Source: Scilla litardierei (taxonomy: Eukaryota > Streptophyta > Magnoliopsida > Asparagales > Asparagaceae). From it: a stretch of 64,000 nt of DNA. Positions 55,390 to 64,000 of the stretch are shown in pieces (within the stretch, counting starts at the first letter, position 1; each line of letters starts with the position of its first letter). The position numbers and the translations under genes are program-made. The stretch lies in NCBI GenBank assembly GCA_030789695.1, contig CM061134.1, positions 59,093,334 to 59,157,333 on the forward strand, read 5' to 3'. The notes under the pieces were generated by a model. That model saw only the letters and a list, made by a program, of their open reading frames with translations, ran no database searches and was not told where the DNA came from.

Positions 55390-55740
55390 CCCACGGCGTG
55401 TCGCCACGCCGGCTGGCCGCGTAGGGCGCGGCCGTCGTGGCGGCGACAGGCCGCGGCTGCGGGCCGCGGCCGCCGCGGCGGCGGGCCGCGGCCGCCGCGG
55501 CGGCGGGCCGCGGCACCTGGCCGCGGCCTGAGGCCGCGGCACAGGGCCGCGGCGTCAGGCAACTGGCCGCGGCCTGAGGCCGCGGCCTGCAGGCCGCGGC
55601 TTCAGGCCGCGGCACTTGGCCGCGGCCTGCAGGCCGCGGCGACTGGCCGCGGCCTGAGGCCGCGGCACAGTGCCGCGGCTTCAGGCCGCGGCCGCCGCGG
55701 CCTGGGGCCGCGGCCGCCGCGGCCTGGGGCCGCGGCGATT
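55390..55740. repeat. GGCCGCGGCC palindrome block in the copia leader
   Basis: About 350 bp made mostly of GGCCGCGGCC, GCCGCGGC and GGCCGCCGCGGCC units separated by short spacers such as TGA, TGCA, ACAG and TTCA. More than 25 CCGCGG sites. Base composition jumps from AT-rich to over 85 percent GC. Overlapping frames on both strands (55233-55562, 55325-55615) are compositional. Confidence 0.9.
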
Positions 55741-56138
55741 GTTCTCCGACGGCGGCGCAAAGAGCGCGCCGCCGTTCCGCCCTACGGGCGTGCGGATTTT
55801 TATTTTCGGATCAAAGGCGGGGGAGGTAAAAATCGGATTTTTCAACAAATTTGATCGTTAAAAAACAAGTTTTTATTGTTTTAAACATGTAGATCTTTAA
55901 AAAAATGTTGAATTTTACCGAGTTTATCAACTTTTTGATCCTAAAACATGCAGATCTAGTGATAGAAGCACGTTTAGATCTAAAAGTTTGGATTTTTACC
56001 TACTAGATTCGACGAGGAATCTAGGCGACGGTTGGTGAAGGATGCCCTTTTCGCTCCCCGTTGAGAAGATTACGATCTTCTTTTTCTGAGCGATGTGTGG
56101 ATCTCCTTTCCCGCGAGCCGCCGTCTCCTCCAACGAGC

Positions 56139-56156
56139 GTGATCGTGCTGATAACG
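56139..56156 (-). other. Primer site, non-standard type
   Basis: Directly inside the 5' LTR the minus strand reads CGTTATCAGCACG, not the usual TGGTATCAGAGC. The LTR at 63377-63551 is followed by the near-identical CGTTATCAGTACG. The primer tRNA, possibly an internal tRNA region as in Drosophila copia, is not identified. Confidence 0.6.
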
Positions 56157-56276
56157 TGTTGTGAAGGGGATTTAGGGAGAAATAGGTGTAAGGGGTTAAG
56201 AGCCCCCTACCCGTGTATTTATAGCTTTCAATAGTGGGTTGGATACCCAATTGGCCCAATGGGCCTATTCATAACA
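56157..56276 (-). repeat. Copia 5' LTR, 120 bp
   Basis: Same sequence as 49342-49461 over all 120 bases by eye. Confidence 0.95.
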
Positions 56277-57659
56277 AAAACATCATTTTAAAAATTTTCA
56301 TGTTTAAAATTTTATCATATAAAATATTTAAACATCTAAAATCCTTTTAAACTTATTTCATAAATTTAAAGAAAACATTTTTCTAAAAAAGCTTTCAATT
56401 AATTATCGCAGTCCTAGATCAGCATACAGACATGTCTCTGATACCACTGTAGGGTTTTCTCGGACCCTCAGGGTATAAAAACTCTATTCCCGTCCTAAGT
56501 CGGACGGAACATATACATAAAATACGCAGTGGAAAAATAATTATGTTAATTTAATTAACATACAGCCCTAAGGAACCAGACCCTTAGCCAGGATCTCTGC
56601 CAACTCGGGGGTGGATCTGACCACCCCAAGAAGGATCTAAACTACTGCGAATAATTAAAACGAAAGCTTCTAAAAAACATACCGGGAATCTTGACCCTGG
56701 GGCGGGCAAGATGTTCTGCACCGTCTTCCGAGCTGCTCCCCGTCCCACCCCGAGCCGCTCCTCGAACCGCTCTCCGAACCGCTCTGCATCCCGAGACGAG
56801 AAATTCTCGTGTCGCTGAGCCAACCACGCGCCGAAGAAAGTTTCACGCTAGTGAAAGCCTTGACAAGATTTCGGATTCGAATCCGAACTCCTTCGCGGCT
56901 TTGCTAGAGCCCTCAGGAGTAAGGCAGAAATATAGGGAGAAGAAGAATACTAATTTAAGCCTAGATCCGAGCGTGCTCCAACATTTACGGGAGCCGCTCA
57001 GATCTGGAGCTTGGGACGAGTTTTGAGGAGGAGAGCAGACCCCTATTTATATAGGCGGCTGACTGCTCCCCTTTACTCAAAATCCGATGTGGGACTAAAT
57101 TTGGAGTTAATCAATTCAATTTAGTTTGCCTTTCACAATGGCTAAACTTCCGTGAATTTTAACTCCCTCACCGTTGAGCTTCATGATTGATACGACCTAT
57201 CAATACGAAGGGCGTTCAACGATGAACACATAGGAAAAAACGGCGAGTCAATCGGAGTCCGTTTGACCCTCCAATTGATCGTCCAAAGTTATCCAAAACC
57301 ATTCAAAGATGGAAAATCCAGACGTCAAAAAAATACCGGGTTTCAAAACCCCTAACCAGAAAATTCAGGCTTGGTGGGCCTCCATTTTCGCTGGGTTCAG
57401 CCCAACAGTTTGGGCTGACTTGTTTTGGCTATAACTTGTGCATTTGGTCTCCGTTTTTGACGTGGTTTGAACTTGCATTTAGAGCGGGATAATCTTGTCA
57501 TCTAGGTAACCTTTTCCATGCATTTATTATATAAAATATGGTCTTAAACAATTTAAAACACATTTAACCTCTTTTGCATCATATGTAAATTAGTCCCTAT
57601 CAAGGCTTAAATTATCATTTGCATCAAATACAAATGATCTGATGGCATATCCCCCAACA
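56277..57659 (-). repeat. Copia 5' LTR and start of leader
   Basis: The LTR spans 56448-57659 (1212 bp; TGTTGGGGGATATGCC at its start and GAGAAAACCCTACA at its end on the minus strand). A primer site TGGTATCAGAGA lies at 56435-56446, one base off the iMet type. The leader 56277-56434 continues at 49341-48155, beyond the young copia insertion. No matching 3' LTR is in the window. It interrupts the Athila-like interior at 57660. Confidence 0.75.
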
Positions 57660-59165
57660 ACAAGGACTACACATGTACCCTGCAGAGAATAGGATGCATC
57701 AGCTCGATGCAAAAAATTTAACCCTCATAATAAAATATTCCAAAGAGGATCGTCTATAGAAATACATGAAATAAATAGTGGTGGATGATACTTCCCTGGA
57801 AATAATCCAATATCGTCGTGTGCAGTGATAGCTATCTCCGTGGTGTCCTCTCTCACCGACTCGGGTAACTCTGGATCATAGGTATGGACCTCCTTGAGAA
57901 GTTCGTTTAGAAATGACACGTCCAAGCATACCTCCGATCCATAAACGTACGTGTGCTGCAAAAGGTATGCCGTGTCAATAATGTCTGAATCAAAATAAAT
58001 ATCAAATGGAATACATGATTCAGAAATAGAATGGATAAAAATATCTCCCTGAGTGGGAGCAGTAAGCTCTGTGGGATAGTCCTTGGCGTCAGTGGAAGGA
58101 TGAGGTGGCTGCGGAAGCTCTAATGGAGGAGGGTAGTGCTCGGGATCCTCATGAATGGCTGTGTCCTCGTCCCAATGCACGACTTCCTCGACGATAAGCT
58201 CTGGCTCCGTGTGTAAGGCCTCCTCAAAAGCATGCTCTGGCTCCGCATGTGAGGCCTCCTTGTCAATATGCGCTGGCTCAACATGGTGCTCTTTTGTCTT
58301 CTCATCAACTATCAATGTAGGCTCTCTCTAGAATGGTGATGTTGGCTGCTCATGTGTGTCAACTTGAGGGGATGTATCATGTGGAGGGAATGCCCGCAAG
58401 CAACCCAAAAATTTAGTCTATCTCCCTCAAGACTGACATGGATGTCCTCCTCAATTGTTCATGCAGCTGAAACACGGTTCATAACAAAACCTACAAATCG
58501 TAGCTCAAATGCATCACCTGCTGTAATTCTAACTGAACCGTTGTAGCTCACTGACTCCAAGAGGCCCTCCAATAAGTTTTGAAATGTCTCCTCCTCTGGC
58601 AGCACATATGACTCAATTTCTGCTTCCTCCACTGCCTCTTCGTCCATCCACTCTTCATATGCAATAGTTGCATCGTAGGATGTGGGATCGATGACGGTAC
58701 ATTCTGGCTATGGTAATATGAAGGCGATACTTCTTGCCCATAAGATGAGGAAGCATAACTGATATCTTTGGAAATTTCTGCAACCTTAAGCATAAGCGCA
58801 TTGATTTCAAGGTCAATTTTCACCAATTCTAATTGAAAGTCGCCCTTTTCAATCCTGACTTGTATTTCAACCTGGTGTGCATGCATCTCATCAAAAAAAT
58901 CCTTTGTTTCTCATCAAGCTCGGCCCAGTGCATTTCCTCACAAAAGTATTCTCTCATCTGAGCTCTTTGATCAAAATCTGTGGTCCACATAGTATCATCA
59001 ATAACACCTGATCAACAAAGATAAATACCTGAAGAAAAATATCAGTTGTACAAAAGAATATAGAAATGATAATAATGGTGGCAAGGGTGAAAATTTCCTT
59101 TTGTTATATTTTTTCGTAGTCTAATCAACCTAATTGTGATAAATTGGCACCAAACGAAAAACACC
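57660..59165 (-). pseudogene. Acidic ORF of a non-autonomous Athila-like element
   Basis: Reading from the primer site, a TTTTCTTCAG then TTGATCAG (possible acceptors) precede WTTDFDQRAQMREYFCEEMH near 58990. The frame shifts to 58886-58690 (VEIQVRIEKGDFQLELVKID), then to 58647-58459 (EEETFQNLLEGLLESVSYNG), a stop, and finally 58315-57725. The last frame begins with three 12-residue repeats, of the form EP-x-H-x3-E-x2-H (58175-58282), then a Pro-rich part and an acidic globular-looking end. It does not match gag, pol or the ATHILA domain. I do not recognise the family. Confidence 0.45.
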
Positions 59166-59184
59166 TCCCTGGCAACGGCACCAA
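59166..59184 (-). other. Primer binding site, tRNA-Asp-like
   Basis: The minus strand reads TGGTGCCGTTGCCAGGGAG, one base different from the site at 46316-46334. Confidence 0.8.
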
Positions 59185-59189
59185 AAACT

Positions 59190-61041
59190 TGATCGGCCCC
59201 CCGGATATACACCCGGGAGACAGTCGTAGTTTTACCGCAAGCGAACGGTGTAGTGGCGAGCAGGTATCGAACATGAGGAGGTGATGTTGGCTCCAATCTA
59301 CCTCGTTATTCATCTATACGGGGCTAGAGAATCCCCACTACAGATCGTCATTCATCTCTGTGAATCACGAATCTCAATGTTGCAAGACTTGAATTAAGGT
59401 GAACTAGTCATAACTAAATAGAGAACCAAGCTCACGCTCTCGCACTATTACCGGTCTATAGCGACCTAGACTATGGCCAACTCTCGTGCAAATCCTAACC
59501 TAAGCCACTAGCATTAGGATCGACATCATCGTTCAATCGCTCCTCGAGCCCACTCTCGTACAAACTCGAGTTACGATCTAGATTGTGATAGTTCGTATTC
59601 ATCCAATCTCTTGCAAACAAATATGGGTATAGATTTATAATAAAATGCTAGCTTTGGTCCAATCTCTTGCAAACTAAACCTAGTGAATCTCGGTTAAAAG
59701 TCTAAATCGAATATTTAGACCTTCCCATTGATCAGAGCCCAATCTCTTGCAAACCCTAGATCAATGGAAATTACTAGCTATCCGTAATAAATCAATCACA
59801 ATCTAACCCTCTGGAAATTCTAGCAACAAAGAAATTCATTCATCACAAATCTGAAATTAGATCCATAGGGTTCATCCCTTTGCCCTAGAAGAACGATCAA
59901 CCAAGCATAGCAATAACGATATATGAATCAATAAAAAACATTGTAGGCATATAAAAAGATATCAAATCAAAGATTCACATAATAATAACGAAGATACTTT
60001 GCTTTGATGAAGAATTCAATCCAAATACAAGATTTTAGATCCAAGAGGAGGCCTAAGGCATGGCCTAACCTCTAAAAAGTCTCAAAGAAAAACAATGGGA
60101 GCCCCCCTCTAATGACAGCTACAAACCCTACATATAGCCCCCAAAAAACCCTAGCAACTAACCCTAGAAACCATCTGAAAATCGTGCCCAAGCTCTGGCC
60201 GCAACTTAATTTCTGGGCCCGCGCTCACTCGGCCGAGTGGAAATATGACTCGGTCGAGTAGCAGTTTCAACACTGCAGCGTCAACTTGCAGAAATTCTCC
60301 AGATTTCATCCGACCTCCGATTTGTGTGTTCTTAATGGCGTTGGAACCGTCATGAAGTCTACTATCTACAAAAAATATAATAAAAATACTTTTCCTGCTG
60401 GAATTATAGCAGATTTCAAAAAATTGAGAGGCTATCTGAAAATCTGGGCGCTCGTGTCATTCAGCCGAGTGGAAATATGACTCGGCTGAGTGAGAAGTGT
60501 GACTCGACCGAGTCTGTCAGTCTGCAGATCATTCAGAAAAACAGAGAAGTCGGCATGGCTCTCTTCGAATTCTTGGCCTTCACTCGGGCGAGTGGAGTTC
60601 TCTTCTCGGCCGAGTGGAATTAACCACTCGGCCGAGTGCATTGTGGCACTTTGGTTAGGCAAACATCGTCGTATCAGTCTTGCTCGGCCGAGTAGGCTAC
60701 TTCACTCAGCCGAGTGAACTGCTTTGCTCGGTCGAGTGGCCTGTTTCAGAGCTCATTTCTCCTCCTCCTTGCTTCCTCGTCGATTCCTTCGACGGTCTTC
60801 ATCTCCCGCTCATCGTCCAACGCCGTTAGCTCCTCAATAAGGCCATGAATGATGCTTCGATATGCGTGCAAGTCCTTTAAGATTATTTTTGCTCCCGATT
60901 GCTCCATATTTCCTGAAATCAGACGAAACGAGAAATAGTGAAAAGTAACGAAATATCGTCGAATAATCATGAAAATCGCAATATGAGCAATCGAAATGGC
61001 ATGCAAACATGCAGAAAAAGGTGTAAAATATGGACCGATCA
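59190..61041 (-). repeat. Athila-like 5' LTR (second family member)
   Basis: 1852 bp with 7-bp terminal inverted repeats TGATCGG/CCGATCA. It is related to 36149-37962 in the TTTTACACC-TTTTTCTGCATG start and CAATCTCTTGCAAA words, but clearly diverged. U3 holds 11 palindromes (60226-60740), then a CTATATG box (60132-60138). No partner LTR is in the window. Confidence 0.85.
60226..60740 (-). promoter_or_regulatory. CACTCGGCCGAGTG palindrome cluster, second family
   Basis: Perfect copies near 60226-60239 and 60625-60638, with variants at about 60248, 60459, 60480, 60501, 60581, 60605, 60682, 60703 and 60727 (for example CACTCGGGCGAGTG, GACTCGACCGAGTC, CACTCAGCCGAGTG). The spacers are unrelated to those in the other LTRs. 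Confidence 0.8.
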
Positions 61042-61227
61042 TGGGCCCAACGGCCTTGACTGAGCTTCGTTCAGGTTGGGTCACCTGTTTAGAGAGCGAA
61101 CTCCCTTCAATAATTTAAAGAAAAGCTCAGAAGTCATATTGAAGTTCAAGATTGACCTGATACTCTTTTCCGATAACATCTGTGAGAAGAAAGAAAGGAT
61201 TAGGGAAAATCAAAGCGAACGCGGGGT
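61042..61227 (-). other. Downstream of the antisense ORF
   Basis: Tat-type element sequence left of the stop codon at 61228, cut by the Athila-like LTR at 61041. No feature seen. Confidence 0.4.
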
Positions 61228-62145
61228 TCAAGGAAGTACCTTACCCTTGCCCAAACGGTCCTTAATTAGCAGAGTCTCTGCGGATAGGATCTTCGTCACC
61301 AATCTGAGGTTCTCTGGCAGGGGTAGTAAGCGATCGGTGACCTTTAGCTCATCTTCTGAGATGTGCACTTCCTCATTTGCGGCGAGTCCCAGATTATCCC
61401 AATGAGTAAGGAAGACTGCCACCCTAAGGAAGGTCACAAAGATAAATTGTTCTTTCCACCCTCGGTTGGAGCTAGAGAGATCCCTAATTAGCTGTTTATT
61501 CCTTCTCGAGGTGATATAATACCATGCTGTTGATACATGGGTTTTCAATTGAAATAAGTAGTTGAACAACATCAGGGTCGGCTCTACTCTGGTCAGTATA
61601 TAAAGCACGATGATGCCGCCTAAATAGCCCGCTGAATTAGGTGTCAGCTGGTAAAAGGAGAGCCACATCACTTTCAGCACTTGAGGAATGAAAGGGTGCA
61701 CGGGGAAGCAAAGCCCCTGACGTAAAGATTTTGTGTATACCCCCACTTCAAATTCTCTGGGGAAGTAAACCATTTCATTAGCCAGAAGAATCTGAACCTG
61801 ATAGGGAACTCGAATGTAATCTTCTTGAAGCATATGAAGCTGGTCAGCCGTTACTTCAGAGGCTTGGTTAGTGCATGTGTCAGGTACGACGAGATTTCCT
61901 TTACTATCTCGTGAGATTGGGGCCTCAGGGGCGACATGGACAAGGGCCAATCTTTTCCCCTTCTCCATAATTTGCTCAGAAGTGTTAACATCCGCCTGTG
62001 CCACATCCACGTTTGGGAGATCTTCAAGGCGAGAGATATGGGGCGAAGAAATTTCTGCTCTTTCCATTTCTTCCCATTGTTTGGCAGCCTCAGATGTGAA
62101 GAAGAAGCCATAAAGGAGATCCTCAAAGGGAAGCGAAAATAGCAA
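61228..62145 (-). CDS. Antisense ORF of a Tat-type gypsy element (putative gypsy-type transposon domain)
   Basis: 305 codons, uninterrupted; ATG at 62145, with an alternative Met at about 62067. The segment YFPREFEVGVYTKSLRQGLC, FPVHPFIPQVLKVMWLSFYQ, LTPNSAGYLGGIIVLYIL, WYYITSRRNKQLIRDLSSSN and RGWKEQFIFV matches the plant domain named putative gypsy type transposon (PF04195, recognised by pattern). Tat-lineage elements are known to carry such an extra ORF between pol and the 3' LTR, often antisense. Here the LTR lies to the right in plus orientation (from about 62435), so the ORF is antisense. A TATAAATAA box sits at 62209-62217. Function unknown. Confidence 0.72.
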   Translation of the reverse strand: MLFSLPFEDLLYGFFFTSEAAKQWEEMERAEISSPHISRLEDLPNVDVAQADVNTSEQIMEKGKRLALVHVAPEAPISRDSKGNLVVPDTCTNQASEVTADQLHMLQEDYIRVPYQVQILLANEMVYFPREFEVGVYTKSLRQGLCFPVHPFIPQVLKVMWLSFYQLTPNSAGYLGGIIVLYILTRVEPTLMLFNYLFQLKTHVSTAWYYITSRRNKQLIRDLSSSNRGWKEQFIFVTFLRVAVFLTHWDNLGLAANEEVHISEDELKVTDRLLPLPENLRLVTKILSAETLLIKDRLGKGKVLP

Positions 62146-62208
62146 AAAAGGAAAGGGTTTCTTTTGTAACGTTTAAACAAGAAAGCTCGTCGCTTTCCCC
62201 TCTTTTTC

Positions 62209-62217
62209 TTATTTATA
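62209..62217 (-). promoter_or_regulatory. TATA box of the antisense ORF
   Basis: TATAAATAA on the minus strand about 65 bp before the ATG at 62145, followed by a CT-rich/A-rich leader. Confidence 0.6.
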
Positions 62218-62434
62218 CTGCAGACTAACTCACCACGATCAGACCCAACCCTCTGATTAGGGGCAAATGTCAATGATCCACGTGCATCCCTACCCCGAGC
62301 CTCGTACCAATGCAACGGCCGAACCAGAGGTGTAAATCTAAAATTCCCGCTTTGACTGTCGTGCCCATTTAATGAGACATCACATCACTCGACCTCAATT
62401 GACGTATCATCTGAGCTCAAACGATGGGGGTCAT

Positions 62435-63000
62435 TGTTACTACATTGGGCCGGCCCATAAAGAGGAGAAAGAATATTTCATCCGAATGAAAAAGCCCACA
62501 AGGAACATAAGGCATTGTTGACGAGGGCCAAGAAGTCTTCATGGAAAGTGAACCTCTTACCCAGTCAAAGCCAGGCCCCGTTTTTCCCGTTCAGCTTCCG
62601 AGCCTCAAGGGATCGGTTAATGGTGGGCTTGATATTAATAGCGGAGTACGTGGACATCGGTTATGTCCATTTTTAAGGGAAAATCATGCCACCATTAAAG
62701 CAAAGCCATTATCTACTAACGGAACTGAGGGGAAACCCTCACCTATAAATAGTCCTAACGACGGTGTGACTAATTAAGGGCTCCAAAGATATTAAACCCT
62801 AAGGTACTCTAACAACTTACTTTCCTACGCATACTTTATATTTCTTCCCCCATAACTCGGTGTGACAGTGATCTGACGACCTCCTTTTAGGTCGGACCTA
62901 GCTACCTGAAGATTTCTTTAAGTATCTTACTGACTTATGCATCGGAGAGGATTTGGGTCGGAACCCAGATCCGATCACCTGATGATTTGTATGTGCTGGA
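62435..63000 (+). repeat. Probable Tat-type 3' LTR
   Basis: A purine tract GATGGGGGTCAT (62423-62434) precedes TGTTACTACATTGGGCC. A TATAAATAG box lies at 62744-62752, followed by a transcribed-region-like stretch. The right end is uncertain because no second copy is present. The frame 62541-62777 is not supported. Confidence 0.45.
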
Positions 63001-63376
63001 AATAGCACAAGACAGCTTAAAGTTAAGTCGGGCTTCATCCAATAGCTCAAACTTAGCTCTCCCTGACCCAGGTTCAGCCATCCTCGGTCCCACTCTTATA
63101 CTGACGAAACGCCATGTCACCGGAGGCATCATCGTCAGTACCACTCTACTGTGTGACGAAATTACACAGTCATGACCATGATTAAATTACGTAGGTTTTT
63201 TGGTATACCTCAAGATCGATTGGGACTGGTGCTTGATTTCTATTGATCGTCCGCGCACGAACAAGGTCACATTCTTCAACGTCCAAATGGCAACGATCTC
63301 ACGATCCTCTGTCGTCTGCCAAGGCTTTTGCAACATCCTCTCTCTCTCTCTCTCAGGGAAGAACGTACTGATAACG
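63001..63376. other. Leader-like DNA beside the short copia LTR
   Basis: The part nearest 63376 should be the leader of the copia element whose 5' LTR follows (primer-like CGTTATCAGTACG at 63364-63376 on the minus strand). Contains a (CT)n run (63340-63355). The small frames 62987-63175 and 63187-63430 are not convincing. Confidence 0.4.
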
Positions 63377-63551
63377 TGTTGTGAAATGCTTTTTATTAGA
63401 GACATCGGTCCTTTATTTATATCGGAATAAAGAAGAGTTCATACAATGATAGTATACAGTATTTATGTAGGATAAAAACTCCTAATCTTTTAACTACTGA
63501 ATAGGATATGTCATACAAAAAAGTACATGGCTATATAACACATTCATAACA
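63377..63551 (-). repeat. Short Ale-like copia LTR
   Basis: 175 bp from TGTTGTGAAATGC to CACATTCATAACA. The ends and the adjacent primer-like sequence match the 120-bp LTRs at 49342 and 56157, but the middle differs. It is the 5' LTR of a minus-strand element whose body is lost. Confidence 0.7.
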
Positions 63552-63739
63552 CATAAATCATAGATCAATATTGAAATATTTTTGATGCTTTGTATCATAT
63601 TTTTCAACAACTTCTTAAGTGCAAGACCAGTCATTATTTAAACAAGATACATGATATGTACAAAATATATTATTGTCGGTGTTAATTATTAGTATTAAAA
63701 TAACACACGTATTGCACATGTCAAAAAAATATAGCATGA

Positions 63740-63950
63740 GCTCCGGTGCTCATCCCAGTGGTTGAATCACCTGGCTGCCTCGGTGGAGGCCAGGATTCGA
63801 ATCACACTATCCACTATCCCCTTTTAGTTTTCTTTATTTTCAAACTTTTAGGGCTCCGATGGATACATGAATTCTCCGTATTCGGGGTTAAACGATCCGC
63901 ACAGGTATACCCGTGTTCCACGACATATGTTTCCGGCTTTTCGATGGATT
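63740..63950 (+). mobile_element. tRNA-derived SINE
   Basis: Pol III promoter-like boxes: an A-box-like TGCTCATCCCAGTGG (63747-63761) and a B box GGATTCGAATC (63793-63803), 32 bp apart. A 3' A run follows at 63951-63957. Similar 16-bp flanks, AAAAAAATATAGCATG (63723-63738) and AAAAAAATGTAGCATG (63951-63966), fit a target duplication. Length about 210 bp. The family is not named. Confidence 0.7.
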
Positions 63951-64000
63951 AAAAAAATGTAGCATGTGTATGCGCATCTGTTCATATACACTTTACTGTA

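Larger units (their letters stand above)
49342..56276 (-). mobile_element. Young copia element with 120-bp LTRs
   Basis: 6935-bp minus-strand element. LTRs 49342-49461 and 56157-56276 appear identical over 120 bp, and the target duplication AAAAC is exact (49337-49341, 56277-56281), so it is the most recent insertion seen here. It has gag (53440-54462), pol (49772-53302 with two frameshifts), polypurine tract AAGGGGAAG (49462-49472), and a leader with a dense GGCCGCGGCC block. The RT wording SLYGLKQSGRMWYNRL and the short LTRs suggest an Ale/Alesia-related lineage (inference). Confidence 0.95.

Noticed and set aside
55233..55861. Open frames rich in Arg, Ala, Gly and Pro
   Set aside because: They translate the GGCCGCGGCC palindrome block in several frames and strands.
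33480..57659. One copia element with LTRs at 33480-34682 and 56448-57659
   Set aside because: Both are in minus orientation and flank leader-like DNA, but the LTR sequences do not match, so they are kept as separate elements.
63740..63812. Functional tRNA gene
   Set aside because: A and B boxes are present but the segment does not fold as a cloverleaf in any way I can trace, and it has a SINE-like body, A tail and flanking repeats.

Overview
The window looks like heterochromatic DNA of a flowering plant, probably a eudicot. It is almost entirely nested LTR retrotransposons of the Ty1/copia and Ty3/gypsy superfamilies, with tRNA-type primer sites, plant-specific lineages (SIRE-like, Tork-like, Athila-like, Tekay/Del-like, Tat-like), one tRNA-derived SINE and one decayed host gene fragment (a Trm5-like tRNA methyltransferase). 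I see no intact host gene, rRNA, tRNA gene or CRISPR array. The species cannot be named from the sequence.

Layout. 1-854 plus 9643-10268 is a + strand SIRE-like LTR. It is split by a - strand LTR of a Tekay/Del-like family (855-2832 and 8946-9642), which is itself split by a complete gag-only SIRE-like element (2833-8940, TSD GCTCT). A Tork-like copia pol remnant with a 3' LTR follows (about 10269-12300). A Trm5 pseudogene (12553-12786 and 19829-19965, - strand) is interrupted by a nearly full copia element (12787-19828, TSD GTCTC). A large non-coding Tekay/Del-type (LARD-like) element lies at 20862-30339; its 3' end and target flank were later tandemly duplicated (29527-31099 and 31100-32661). 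That flank carries a Tat-type gag remnant. 33071-36148 holds a decayed - strand copia 3' region and leader-like DNA, broken by an Athila-like gypsy element (36149-48154, TSD CTTAC) with RT, RNase H, integrase and an ATHILA-domain (env-position) ORF but no gag or protease. 48155-49341 and 56277-57659 are leader and 5' LTR of another copia element, broken by a young copia element (49342-56276, identical 120-bp LTRs, TSD AAAAC). 57660-61041 is the 5' part of a second, non-autonomous Athila-like element. 61042-63000 is the 3' part of a Tat-type gypsy element with an antisense ORF. A short Ale-like LTR (63377-63551) and a SINE (63740-63950) close the window.

The most unusual theme is clusters of short, CG-containing palindromes in the regulatory DNA of unrelated elements. 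CACTCGGCCGAGTG-type sites (about 11 per cluster) lie in the U3 of three Athila-like LTRs and again before a TATA box upstream of the ATHILA ORF. CAGTCGACTG-type and TAGTCGACTA-type sites lie in SIRE-like U3 regions. In the Athila-like LTRs and the intact SIRE-like LTR the cluster edge lies about 84-88 bp upstream of the TATA-like box. Dense GGCCGCGGCC and GGGGCGGC palindromes or hairpins fill the leaders of two copia elements. Other points of interest are an exon-like acidic reading frame conserved inside diverged Tekay-type LTRs, and promoter-side LTRs that have lost their TATA region.
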